Shown here piece by piece: positions 1 through 5,247 of a stretch of DNA of 5,247 bases. The stretch covers positions 1-5,247 of the forward strand of contig DAOWHK010000181.1 in the NCBI GenBank assembly GCA_030641465.1, written 5' to 3'. The notes under the pieces are model-generated. The model saw only the letters and a program-made list of their open reading frames with translations. It did not search any database and had not been told where the DNA came from. The position numbers and the translations under genes are program-made. This DNA is from Parachlamydiales bacterium. GTDB taxonomy: Bacteria; Chlamydiota; Chlamydiia; Chlamydiales; Simkaniaceae. The stretch's first letter is position 1. The number at the start of each line of letters is the position of its first letter.

Positions 1-441
1 GCAATCTATCTTGACAAACTCCGATCTGGGCATAACATTGGCAGCATCCTACGCACAACAGAAACCTTTAGACTAGGATCCGTGCATTTTTCTGAAAATA
101 CTCCCTACATCGACAACAAAAAAGTGAGGGATGCCTCCATGGGAACCTCTACGGAGGTTCCTACAACAAAAAATGCATCATTAAAAAACTTGCCAAGACC
201 TCTTATCGCCCTAGAAACAGCACCTCTTGCACCCTCAATCTATGACTTTTCTTTCCCACCCACCTTTACACTACTCCTTGGAAACGAAGAATATGGACTA
301 TCGAGGGAATCTCTAGATCAAGCAGATCAGCTCGTTCAAATCCCCCTTCAAGGATCTAAAAACTCCCTAAACGTTGCATGTGCTTATGCAATAGTCGCAG
401 CAGAAATTAGGCGACAAATTCACTCAAATGCATTAAAGTAA
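1..441 (+). CDS. SpoU/TrmH-family RNA 2'-O-ribose methyltransferase, 5' end outside the window
   Basis: The reading frame is open from base 1 to the TAA at 439-441 (146 codons), so the true start lies before the window; the internal GTG at 82 is not a start, because SpoU motif 1 lies upstream of it. Motif 1 is seen at residues 11-21 of the fragment (HNIGSILRTTE, with the invariant Asn12 and the catalytic-type Arg18), motif 2 at 94-118 (GNEEYGLS then IPLQG) and motif 3 at 121-131 (NSLNVACAYAI). These form the trefoil-knot AdoMet site of SPOUT methyltransferases, which methylate ribose 2'-OH groups in tRNA or rRNA in the cytoplasm. The visible part is nearly the whole SpoU domain; whether a substrate-binding N-terminal domain (RlmB or TsnR type) precedes it cannot be seen, so target and gene name stay open. 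The next gene follows after 27 bases on the same strand, probably in the same transcript. Confidence 0.92.
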   Translation, partial: AIYLDKLRSGHNIGSILRTTETFRLGSVHFSENTPYIDNKKVRDASMGTSTEVPTTKNASLKNLPRPLIALETAPLAPSIYDFSFPPTFTLLLGNEEYGLSRESLDQADQLVQIPLQGSKNSLNVACAYAIVAAEIRRQIHSNALK

Positions 442-468
442 AGAAAAGACTTTACTAGAGAAACTGCT

Positions 469-879
469 ATGACAAAAGAGCAATACAAAACCTTTGAAAA
501 AGAACTGAATAGCTTCACAAGCCATATTGAAAAGCTCCATCAAAATAACAATCTTGCCAAAGAAGACACCTACCTAAAAAATATTGCCTCCTCAATAAAC
601 TCTCTTTATCAAAAGTCTAAAGAACTAATAGACAGCACAGTTGCTGAAGAAGAGATCCAAGAAACAAGCTCCATCATCCAAGGAATTTTTACCCAAGTCC
701 TCTCTACAAATGAAACCATGATGAGCGCAACAGAATCTTTTACGCAAGATAAACAAACAGAAAAACTCTCCGCAATCATGCAAGAATACGCAAAACATCC
801 AGCCGCCACAAAAGTCTTTTTGATGGAGCTAAAATACCTGTCTCTTGAAATCGAAGAACATTTGAAAAAAGCCTCCTAA
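469..879 (+). CDS. Small helical protein of unknown function (136 aa), intact copy
   Basis: The family is not recognised. The protein is hydrophilic and rich in Glu, Lys, Gln and Ser, with no Cys, no Trp, no signal peptide and no membrane segment; heptad-like stretches at about residues 1-50 and 75-135 suggest a cytoplasmic helical bundle or coiled coil. The start is the ATG at 469, with a weak purine stretch (AGAGAA) about 8 bases upstream; it lies 27 bases after the methyltransferase stop, so co-transcription is likely. The stop lies inside a hairpin terminator shared with the convergent H1 gene. Codons 15 to the end recur at 1911-2279 as a headless second copy that matches without any gap and differs at 12 of 122 residues by hand count. 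Small size and helical make-up would fit a chaperone or an adaptor, but nothing in the sequence proves either. Confidence 0.8.
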   Translation: MTKEQYKTFEKELNSFTSHIEKLHQNNNLAKEDTYLKNIASSINSLYQKSKELIDSTVAEEEIQETSSIIQGIFTQVLSTNETMMSATESFTQDKQTEKLSAIMQEYAKHPAATKVFLMELKYLSLEIEEHLKKAS

Positions 880-887
880 AAGGCCTT
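865..887. terminator. Bidirectional hairpin terminator between convergent genes (left copy)
   Basis: AAGCCT (869-874), a 6-base loop and AGGC-C-TT (881-887) can form a short stem with one bulged C. It is flanked by A6 on the left, so on the minus strand the stem is followed by a T run, as in an intrinsic terminator for H1, whose stop is 4 bases away. It also overlaps the stop of the helical-protein gene. The stem is weaker than the perfect 7-bp version in the right copy at 2268-2287. Confidence 0.55.
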
Positions 888-891
888 CACT

Positions 892-1659
892 TTACACACC
901 AGATTTTTTTGAGTTCATATAAGCAATTGTCCCCACAGCTCCTATAGCTACAGCTCCTCCAAGAACAATTCCCATTGGGAAAGTGGGCTTATCTTTATGA
1001 ACAAGCTCAGATACCATTAACGCTAAAGTATCTTGTTTGTCAATAGGATCTGACTCTGCAGCAGATGCTGCAACATGGAGTATTAATTTCGGAGAAATTA
1101 TCAAAGCTCTCCAAGGCATACCATTCCAGATCCCCCCCATACTATCTCCAAGATGGCAATTTGTCTTATTATAAAAACCCCTATAAGGGCCGCTATAGCT
1201 CGTTGACTTGCCATAGATTGCTTTATCAAAAATCCCCCCTATTTCAAGCAGTTTATATACAATACTAGGGCAGCTATCTGCGGGCTGAACCAAAGGGACT
1301 GCAGCTTTTGAGGGATCAATCATCTTATTAAACTCTGTTAGCATTTTTACTACATCTAACTTATTCAAACGGATAATGGCATTTGGTGCCTCTTCTTCCA
1401 AATCACGATCGCAAGCAAATGTTTGTTCAAATCTGCCTGGCCTTATACTCACATACACATGATCTTTGCCATTTAATAATTTCGAATAAGTGCTCTTAAT
1501 CGCATCTGTTGGAAATATTTTCATAGAAGCATGGCCAACTCTTCCTTCTCCTTGGCCGTCACTTAATCCTCCTGCAAAAGCGCTCACATAATTTTCTTTT
1601 CGATCTTTAGCAACCCAAATACAAACTTCTACTCCAGGTTTACTAGTAATTGCAGCCAT
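892..1659 (-). CDS. H1: tail-anchored protein of unknown function, candidate permuted papain-like thiol enzyme (255 aa)
   Basis: No family is recognised with certainty. Seen directly: a conserved GRVGHASMKIF block (His43), a strand-like HVYVS-x-x-PG block (68-75), NAII-x-LNKLD (93-102), then SCPSIVYKLLEIGGI (Cys130 at a helix start), a well-conserved FYNKTNCHLGD region (162-172), and a hydrophobic stretch of about 20 residues (229-248, small-residue rich) before the basic end NSKKSGV. There is no N-terminal signal peptide, so topology would be tail-anchored, with the bulk in the cytoplasm or in a host cell. His before Cys is the order of circularly permuted NlpC/P60 or LRAT-like folds; this assignment is inference. 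The chosen start is the ATG at 1657-1659. A GTG six bases earlier is rejected because the ATG aligns with the start of H2 and lies 8 bases after AAAGGA, as in H2. Its own promoter lies upstream and a hairpin terminator downstream. Confidence 0.75.
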   Translation of the reverse strand: MAAITSKPGVEVCIWVAKDRKENYVSAFAGGLSDGQGEGRVGHASMKIFPTDAIKSTYSKLLNGKDHVYVSIRPGRFEQTFACDRDLEEEAPNAIIRLNKLDVVKMLTEFNKMIDPSKAAVPLVQPADSCPSIVYKLLEIGGIFDKAIYGKSTSYSGPYRGFYNKTNCHLGDSMGGIWNGMPWRALIISPKLILHVAASAAESDPIDKQDTLALMVSELVHKDKPTFPMGIVLGGAVAIGAVGTIAYMNSKKSGV

Positions 1660-1667
1660 ATCCACAT

Positions 1668-1673
1668 TCCTTT
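1668..1673 (-). promoter_or_regulatory. Ribosome binding site that fixes the H1 start
   Basis: On the minus strand AAAGGA ends 8 bases before the ATG at 1657-1659. The paralogue H2 has AGGG at exactly the same 8-base distance from its ATG. The GTG at 1663-1665 would be only 2 bases away, too close for efficient initiation. Confidence 0.6.
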
Positions 1674-1692
1674 ATCAAGATAATTTAAAGAA

Positions 1693-1722
1693 AGTGTAAA
1701 CTTTTTTTTAATTTTTTGACAA
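1693..1722 (-). promoter_or_regulatory. Putative sigma-70-type promoter of H1
   Basis: Reading the minus strand, TTGTCA (1717-1722; 5 of 6 to TTGACA) is followed by an 18-base, almost pure A/T spacer with an A8 tract, then TACACT (1693-1698; 4 of 6 to TATAAT). The start of transcription would lie about 25-30 bases before the H1 ATG. The whole element is identical at 3123-3152 upstream of H2, although the bases on either side differ, which supports function. AT-rich spacers are known from chlamydial promoters. The hexamers were assigned by eye. Confidence 0.5.
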
Positions 1723-1727
1723 GATAA

Positions 1728-1908
1728 TTATCTAAGCCTGAATGGGAAACGCTTAAAATCGTCAGCAACTTGAGTGTTTTGAAAACTTCTCGCGCTTCTT
1801 GCTTGAAGAGGTCAATATCGCGATACCTTGCAGAGTAGTGCGTCAAAATCAACTCTTCTGCGCCTGCTTGTTTTGCAATCATTGCCGCTTGCTTTGCAGT
1901 CATGTGAT
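1728..1908 (-). pseudogene. RNase Z 3'-end remnant, truncated and frameshifted
   Basis: This matches rnz residues His244-Arg302 of the complete gene at 3158-4066, with about 18 differences over 179 bases by hand count. It lacks the N-terminal 243 residues, including the HxHxDH metal site, so it cannot be an active nuclease. One base is missing after the codons for AREVF (in the run of T and A near 1778-1786), which shifts the frame and makes a 72-codon open frame ending at 1685. Downstream of the shift the original frame still reads through to the ancestral TAA at 1728-1730. The internal Met at 1901-1903 is a body residue of RNase Z, not a genuine start. The remnant precedes the H1 promoter, just as complete rnz precedes that of H2, which marks it as a by-product of the duplication. 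Confidence 0.92.
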
Positions 1909-1915
1909 GTAGCTT
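1904..1915. other. Duplication junction (rnz sequence joined to helical-protein gene)
   Basis: Left of here the sequence follows rnz up to CATGTGAT (1901-1908; same as 3332-3339). From AGCTT (1911-1915) it follows the helical-protein gene (same as 511-515). Both parents carry AGCTT near the joint (511-515 and 3344-3348) and TGA just before it, so a few bases of microhomology could have guided the exchange. The two bases GT at 1909-1910 fit neither parent cleanly. Confidence 0.8.
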
Positions 1916-2279
1916 TACGAACCATATTGAAAAGCTCTATCAAAACAACAAACTAGCCAAAGAAGATACCTATCTAAAAAATATCGCATCCTCAATAAAC
2001 TCTCTTTACCAAAAGTCCAAAGAACTAATAGACAATACAGCTGCTGAAGAAGAGATCCAAGAGACACGCTCCATCATCCAAGGAATTTTTACCCAAGTCC
2101 TCTCTACAAATGAAACCATGCTAAGTGCAACAGAATCTTTTACGCAAGAAAATCAAACAGAAAAACTTTCCGCAATCATTCAAGAATACACAAAACATCC
2201 TGCCGCCACAAAAGTCTTTTTGATGGAGCTAAAATACCTGTCTCTTGAAATTGAAAAGCATTTGAAAAAGGCCTCCTAA
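1911..2279 (+). pseudogene. Headless second copy of the small helical protein gene
   Basis: The frame reads from AGC at 1911 to TAA at 2277-2279 and matches residues 15-136 of the intact protein at 469-879 with no gap: 12 residue changes in 122, and about 31 base changes in 369 by hand count. Codons 1-14, the ribosome binding site and the upstream gene are missing. A TGA at 1905-1907 closes the frame on the left, and the first in-frame ATG comes only at residue 71 of the parent numbering. It is therefore probably untranslated, although the body has stayed open with no stop or frameshift. Its end keeps the hairpin terminator shared with H2. Confidence 0.85.
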
Positions 2280-2287
2280 AAGGCCTT
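2265..2287. terminator. Bidirectional hairpin terminator between convergent genes (right copy)
   Basis: AAGGCCT (2268-2274), loop CCTAAA and AGGCCTT (2281-2287) form a perfect 7-bp stem. A5 on the left becomes a T run after the stem on the minus strand, giving a compact intrinsic terminator for H2, whose stop is 4 bases away. The loop carries the TAA of the headless helical-protein copy. Confidence 0.65.
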
Positions 2288-2291
2288 GATT

Positions 2292-3089
2292 CTAAACTCC
2301 AGATTTCTTTGATTGCATATAAGCAACAGTTCCTACTCCAGCTAACACAGCTCCTCCAAATACAGCGCCAGATGCAGCTGCAGGCTCATCTTTATGAACA
2401 AGCTCAGATACCATTAACGCTAAAGTTTCCTGTTTATCAGTAGGATCTGACTCCGCAGCAGATGCTGCAACATGGAGTACTAATTTCGGAGAAATTACCC
2501 AAGCTCTCCAAGGCATACCATTCCAAAAACCTCTCATAATATCTCCAAGGTGGCAATTTGTCTTATTATAAAAATCCCTATAAGGGCCACTATAGCTCGC
2601 TGACTTACCATAGACTGCTTTATTAAATATCCCCCCAATTTCAAGCAGCTTATATACAAAACTTGAGCAGCTTTGAGCCGAACGAGATAAAGAGGTTTTT
2701 GCGGATGCTAGCAATTTCCAGTTTGGGTCATCCCCCAACACAACCAACACCTTCTGTAACTCTGTTAGCATTTTTACTTCATCTAACTTATTCAAATGGA
2801 TGATAGCATTTGGTTGTTTACCTGCTTCAGCCTCTACATCTTCGTCAAGCGTATAACGAAATTGTCCTGGCCATAAACTCACATACACATGATCCTCGCC
2901 TTTCATCAAATCTTCAAAAAAACCTTTATGCGTATCAGGAGGAAATATTTTCATAGAAGCATGACCAACTCTTCCTTCTCCTTGGCCATCATTTAATCCT
3001 CCTGTAAAAGCGCTGACATAACTTCCTTTTTCGTCCTTAGCAACCCAAATACAAACTTCTACTCCAGATTTACTAGCAATTGCAGCCAT
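2292..3089 (-). CDS. H2: paralogue of H1, tail-anchored, candidate permuted papain-like thiol enzyme (265 aa)
   Basis: This is the second complete copy made by the duplication. Conserved with H1: GRVGHASMKIF (His43), HVYVSLWPG (67-75), NAII-x-LNKLD, SCSSFVYKLLEIGGI (Cys141), NKTNCHLGD, the NGMPWRA and ISPKL blocks, and an AESDP-x-DKQ stretch before a hydrophobic C-terminal segment (about 239-258) and the basic end QSKKSGV. Three blocks differ strongly from H1: residues 51-64, 76-93 and 111-139; the last is 10 residues longer. No signal peptide is seen, so a tail-anchored form with a soluble catalytic-type body is the likely topology. The ATG at 3087-3089 has AGGG 8 bases upstream. It lies 68 bases after the rnz stop on the same strand, with its own promoter between, so it may be read both alone and from rnz read-through. 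The enzyme assignment rests only on motif order and could be wrong. Confidence 0.77.
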   Translation of the reverse strand: MAAIASKSGVEVCIWVAKDEKGSYVSAFTGGLNDGQGEGRVGHASMKIFPPDTHKGFFEDLMKGEDHVYVSLWPGQFRYTLDEDVEAEAGKQPNAIIHLNKLDEVKMLTELQKVLVVLGDDPNWKLLASAKTSLSRSAQSCSSFVYKLLEIGGIFNKAVYGKSASYSGPYRDFYNKTNCHLGDIMRGFWNGMPWRAWVISPKLVLHVAASAAESDPTDKQETLALMVSELVHKDEPAAASGAVFGGAVLAGVGTVAYMQSKKSGV

Positions 3090-3122
3090 GTCTCCATCCC
3101 TTTTTTAAGATAATTTTAAGAG

Positions 3123-3152
3123 AGTGTAAACTTTTTTTTAATTTTTTGACAA
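3123..3152 (-). promoter_or_regulatory. Putative sigma-70-type promoter of H2
   Basis: On the minus strand TTGTCA (3147-3152), an 18-base A/T spacer with an A8 tract and TACACT (3123-3128). It is base-for-base the same as the element before H1; identity runs over 3123-3154 and stops on both sides. It sits between the rnz stop and the H2 start. A later AT-rich TAAAAT could be an alternative −10, but has no fitting −35. Confidence 0.5.
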
Positions 3153-3157
3153 GAAAC

Positions 3158-4066
3158 TTATCTAAGCCTGAAGGGAAAACGCTTGAAATCATCAGCAACT
3201 TGCGTGTTTGGAAAAACCTCTCGGGCTTCTTGTTGAAAGAGGTCTATATCGCGATATCTTGCGGAGTAGTGCGTTAAAATCAGCTCCTCTGCGCCTGCTT
3301 GTTTTGCAATCATTGCCGCTTGCTTTGCAGTCATGTGATTATGAGCTTTTGCAAGATGCGCATGCTCTTCAAGATATGTGCTCTCACAAAGAAGCATTTT
3401 AGCACCCTTTGCAAGATCTATTGCAGCTTGGCATGGTTTTGTATCAATCACAACCGCAAAAACATCCCCTTTTCGAACCCAGCTCACTTCATCAAGGCGA
3501 ATCACTTTACCATCAATTGTTATCTGCCCTTGCTGCTCTAGCTCTCTAACAAGAGGGCCTTTAATACCAAAGTTCAAAAGCTTTTCTTTTTCAAATTTTA
3601 TAGAATTGGGCTCCGTAATTCTCCAGCCAAGATTATCGACACCATGGTCTAGAAATTCTGCTTCAATTTTAAAGCTGCCATTATCTTCAATGACACCACC
3701 TTTTGTTACAGGATGTTCGATGACAGTAATTTGCTCATGAAAAATCGTTCCATAACGGAGACGATCGAGATATTTCTTTCCACTTGCAGGATAGTAAAGA
3801 TGAATGACATGACGTACATTATCTAAATTTAGACGCATGAGCATTGAACCAAGCCCTAAACAATGATCTCCATGAAAATGACTCACAAAGATTCGCGTTA
3901 CAACAGGTGGTGGGATATCTGCAAAGATAAATTGCCTTTGCGTCCCTTCACCTGGATCAAAAAGCAGTCCCTCATTATTCCAACGCAAAAGATAAGCTCC
4001 ATGATTTCGAAGACGTGTTGGCTGCTGCGAAGAACATCCAAGTATTGTTAAATCACGCGCGCTCAT
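3158..4066 (-). CDS. rnz: Ribonuclease Z (tRNA 3' endonuclease), complete
   Basis: A 302-residue protein, the usual length of the short bacterial RNase Z form. RNase Z is a zinc-dependent metallo-beta-lactamase-fold nuclease that cuts tRNA precursors after the discriminator base in the cytoplasm. Seen in order: GEGTQRQ (39-45), the metal motif HFHGDH (63-68), LDHG (His141), VIDT (Asp208), HMTAKQAA (His244) and [10 protein letters not shown] (His266). All expected metal-binding and catalytic residues are present. It lacks an obvious long glycine/proline-rich flexible arm, but the region around 165-180 ([11 protein letters not shown]) sits where the substrate-binding exosite segment is found. 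The ATG overlaps the stop of the rhomboid gene as TAATG, with AAAGGGGG 7 bases upstream, so translation is probably coupled. The 3' 59 codons are duplicated as a remnant at 1728-1908. Essential-type housekeeping gene; the sequence resembles chlamydial RNase Z from memory. Confidence 0.96.
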   Translation of the reverse strand: MSARDLTILGCSSQQPTRLRNHGAYLLRWNNEGLLFDPGEGTQRQFIFADIPPPVVTRIFVSHFHGDHCLGLGSMLMRLNLDNVRHVIHLYYPASGKKYLDRLRYGTIFHEQITVIEHPVTKGGVIEDNGSFKIEAEFLDHGVDNLGWRITEPNSIKFEKEKLLNFGIKGPLVRELEQQGQITIDGKVIRLDEVSWVRKGDVFAVVIDTKPCQAAIDLAKGAKMLLCESTYLEEHAHLAKAHNHMTAKQAAMIAKQAGAEELILTHYSARYRDIDLFQQEAREVFPNTQVADDFKRFPFRLR

Positions 4067-4081
4067 TAGCTAGCCCCCTTT
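4064..4081 (-). promoter_or_regulatory. TAATG stop-start overlap with strong ribosome binding site for rnz
   Basis: The rhomboid stop (4066-4068) and the rnz ATG (4064-4066) share one A. AAAGGGGG (4074-4081), lying inside the last rhomboid codons, ends 7 bases before the ATG. This arrangement supports one transcript and translational coupling. Confidence 0.75.
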
Positions 4082-5217
4082 GAAAGGGCCGGAATTCTTG
4101 CAAGTACAATGCCTGATAGCGCTCCAACGACATGCGCAGTATTGGCAATAATTATTGGGAAATTAGCAATTTTATAATAAGTCAAAATAAACGAAACGAT
4201 CTGCAATGCAAGCATTCCTAAAATAAAGACAACTAAAAAAACCACAGTACCTTTTGGCAAAGGATACCCTTCCCATGGTGCAATTTTCTGCCGCATCCAA
4301 ATAAATCCTGCAAGGCCTGCTACAATTCCAGAGTAACCGATAAATGCAGGGCCGCTCATTAAATATTGCGCAGTATTGGACACTACTCCAACAATCAACA
4401 TAAGAAGAATATAGCGCCCCTTTGAGATCCGCTCTTCTACTTGAGATCCGAGCATCCAAAGCCAAAGCATATTAAACAAAATATGTAAAATACCTCCATG
4501 CATAAGACAAGGGGTAATAAGTCTCCAAACTTGACCCTCTTTAATTTTAGTAAATGTAGGCGCATCAAGATCGGGCTTCGATTTGGGATAGTTTAACCAA
4601 ATATCATAAAATCCTGTCCAAGTAGGGATATTTTCTATGCTCTGAAATTCTTGTTTAATCTCAGGTGGCAAGTCAGCGACTTTTTCCCTTGCAACTTCAG
4701 GATATTTTTTCGTAAAGTCATTAAACTTTTGGAGCTGCTCTGGATAATCATACATCATGACAGTTGCAAGCGGAGAAAATCCAGAAAACTCCTTTCCAGG
4801 GAGATTTTTTGCAATATTGATTCTTTGAAATCCATCCCATACAAAAAAAAGAATACAGAGCAGAATCACGAATTTCGTCACTTGATTTTTTTTCTGCATG
4901 AAAGCTTTTCTCGGAGTAACCACACGAACTTTTGGATTTTCTGCAGAAAAAGGGATTTTTTGAGAATTCTTTTCTACACTCGGAGCGGCCTCAAGATTTG
5001 CCTGATATTTACTGTCTTTAGGATTGTTTTTAAATTCTTCGAATAAGCCTTGTGCGCGCTCTAATTGATCCTCATCAATGATCCAAATAGAATAGACTAG
5101 CTTTTGACTTGAGCTGTCCATTTTAGCATCATACACATTCTCAATTCCCTCTCGAAGAAGAAAAGAGTAGCATAAATATGTCTCTTTTTCGTTTTCTAAT
5201 TTTCCAATTAATCGCAT
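4066..5217 (-). CDS. Rhomboid-family intramembrane serine protease with GlpG-like N-terminal domain
   Basis: A 383-residue membrane protein. Residues 1-70 form a soluble domain that resembles in size and position the cytoplasmic N-terminal domain of GlpG-type rhomboids. A first membrane helix lies at about 114-128, then about 100 mostly hydrophilic residues before the rhomboid core. Core motifs: VWRLITP (230-236), [15 protein letters not shown] (240-254, with His240, His245 and Asn249), GYSGIVAG (294-301, nucleophile Ser296) and AHVVGALSG (361-369, His362). Together these give the Ser-His dyad of an active rhomboid, which cuts membrane helices inside the bilayer; the substrate is unknown. The family more often has GASG or GSSG at the nucleophile, so Tyr295 is a minor variant. 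The ATG at 5215-5217 has only a weak purine-rich stretch upstream; TATAGA at 5233-5238 (minus strand) could be a −10, but the −35 region falls outside the window. It is first of a pair with rnz. Confidence 0.92.
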   Translation of the reverse strand: MRLIGKLENEKETYLCYSFLLREGIENVYDAKMDSSSQKLVYSIWIIDEDQLERAQGLFEEFKNNPKDSKYQANLEAAPSVEKNSQKIPFSAENPKVRVVTPRKAFMQKKNQVTKFVILLCILFFVWDGFQRINIAKNLPGKEFSGFSPLATVMMYDYPEQLQKFNDFTKKYPEVAREKVADLPPEIKQEFQSIENIPTWTGFYDIWLNYPKSKPDLDAPTFTKIKEGQVWRLITPCLMHGGILHILFNMLWLWMLGSQVEERISKGRYILLMLIVGVVSNTAQYLMSGPAFIGYSGIVAGLAGFIWMRQKIAPWEGYPLPKGTVVFLVVFILGMLALQIVSFILTYYKIANFPIIIANTAHVVGALSGIVLARIPALSKGAS

Positions 5218-5247
5218 GATTTTTGTATCTTTTCTATAAGTTTAGTA

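Larger units (their letters stand above)
511..1908. repeat. Tandem direct duplication, left copy
   Basis: This segment contains helical-protein codons 15-136, the convergent H1 gene, its promoter region, and the last 59 codons of an RNase Z gene. The same order and orientation recur at 1911-3339. Length is 1398 bases against 1429 in the right copy; about 30 bases of the difference come from a longer variable loop in H2. The left edge is inside the intact helical-protein gene, and the right edge is inside the rnz remnant, so the left copy holds the broken rnz end. Confidence 0.93.
1911..3339. repeat. Tandem direct duplication, right copy
   Basis: This copy repeats the order of 511-1908: helical-protein codons 15-136 (+), H2 (−), the A-tract promoter, and the last 59 codons of rnz, here continuous with the complete gene. 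It directly abuts the left copy. No transposase, terminal inverted repeats or target-site duplication is seen at its edges, which favours replication slippage or unequal recombination over transposition. Confidence 0.93.

Noticed and set aside
82..441. Methyltransferase starting at the GTG at 82
   Set aside because: The frame is open to base 1 and the essential SpoU motif 1 (Asn12, Arg18) lies upstream of the GTG.
469..1659. Toxin-antitoxin pair made by the helical protein and H1
   Set aside because: The genes are convergent with a terminator between them, not an operon, and the headless second copy shows that H2 persists without an intact adjacent partner.
1663..1665. GTG as the start of H1, giving 257 residues
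   Set aside because: The ATG six bases downstream aligns with the H2 start and has the same 8-base spacing to its ribosome binding site; the GTG would be 2 bases from it.
1723..1732. GATAATTATC palindrome as an operator for H1
   Set aside because: It is absent at the equivalent place before H2 and is low-complexity AT sequence.
1685..1903. A 72-codon open frame starting with MTAKQAAM as a real small gene
   Set aside because: The first 40 residues are the body of RNase Z and the tail is a frameshift product; the start is an internal Met and there is no ribosome binding site of its own.
892..2310. C-terminal KKSGV as a KKxx endoplasmic reticulum retrieval signal
   Set aside because: The lysines are at −5 and −4, whereas the signal needs −4/−3 or −5/−3.
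3131..3147. T8-AA-T6 tract as a terminator on the plus strand
   Set aside because: There is no stem before it and no plus-strand gene ends there; it fits better as the A-tract promoter spacer on the minus strand.
511..3339. Duplication caused by an insertion sequence
   Set aside because: No transposase frame, terminal inverted repeats or target-site duplications are seen at the edges.
3378..3740. Open frame antisense to rnz
   Set aside because: The opposite strand carries all RNase Z motifs; the antisense product has no recognisable domain and is a shadow of it. The same holds for 4651-5046 antisense to the rhomboid gene.

Overview
The window looks like a piece of a Chlamydiota chromosome, probably an environmental (Parachlamydia-, Waddlia- or Simkania-like) lineage rather than Chlamydia itself. 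The clue is the RNase Z: stretches such as [23 protein letters not shown] and [10 protein letters not shown] match, from memory, the chlamydial enzyme. It is followed by an AT-rich, compact gene set with short spacers. The lineage is an inference; no search was run.

Layout, left to right. The 3' part of a SpoU/TrmH-type RNA 2'-O-ribose methyltransferase (+) is followed 27 bases later by a 136-residue helical protein of unknown function (+). Convergent to it lies a 255-residue protein (−), here called H1, with a C-terminal membrane anchor. Behind it is a 59-codon, frameshifted remnant of the 3' end of an RNase Z gene (−). A junction follows, then a headless second copy of the helical-protein gene (+), a second 265-residue paralogue of H1 called H2 (−), the complete RNase Z gene rnz (−), and a rhomboid intramembrane protease gene (−) whose stop overlaps the rnz start as TAATG.

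The centre is best explained by one event: a tandem direct duplication of about 1.4 kb, from codon 15 of the helical-protein gene into codon 244 of rnz. The duplication left one intact copy of each edge gene, one broken copy of each, and two complete copies of the gene between them. Each copy carries its own apparent promoter (identical over 32 bases) and a hairpin terminator shared by the convergent genes, so H1 and H2 each form an independent transcription unit. By hand count the two edge fragments differ from their parents by about 8-10% of bases. H1 and H2 have diverged in patches: near-identical blocks containing a conserved His and a conserved Cys alternate with variable blocks.

TrmH-type methyltransferase and RNase Z act in RNA modification and tRNA 3' processing, and the rhomboid protease acts in the membrane. 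The H1/H2 pair is the accessory and least understood part. Its GHASM ... (S)C(P/S)S-x-VYKLLE order and tail anchor suggest a permuted papain-like thiol enzyme anchored in a membrane, possibly a host-directed effector. This is a hypothesis, not an identification.
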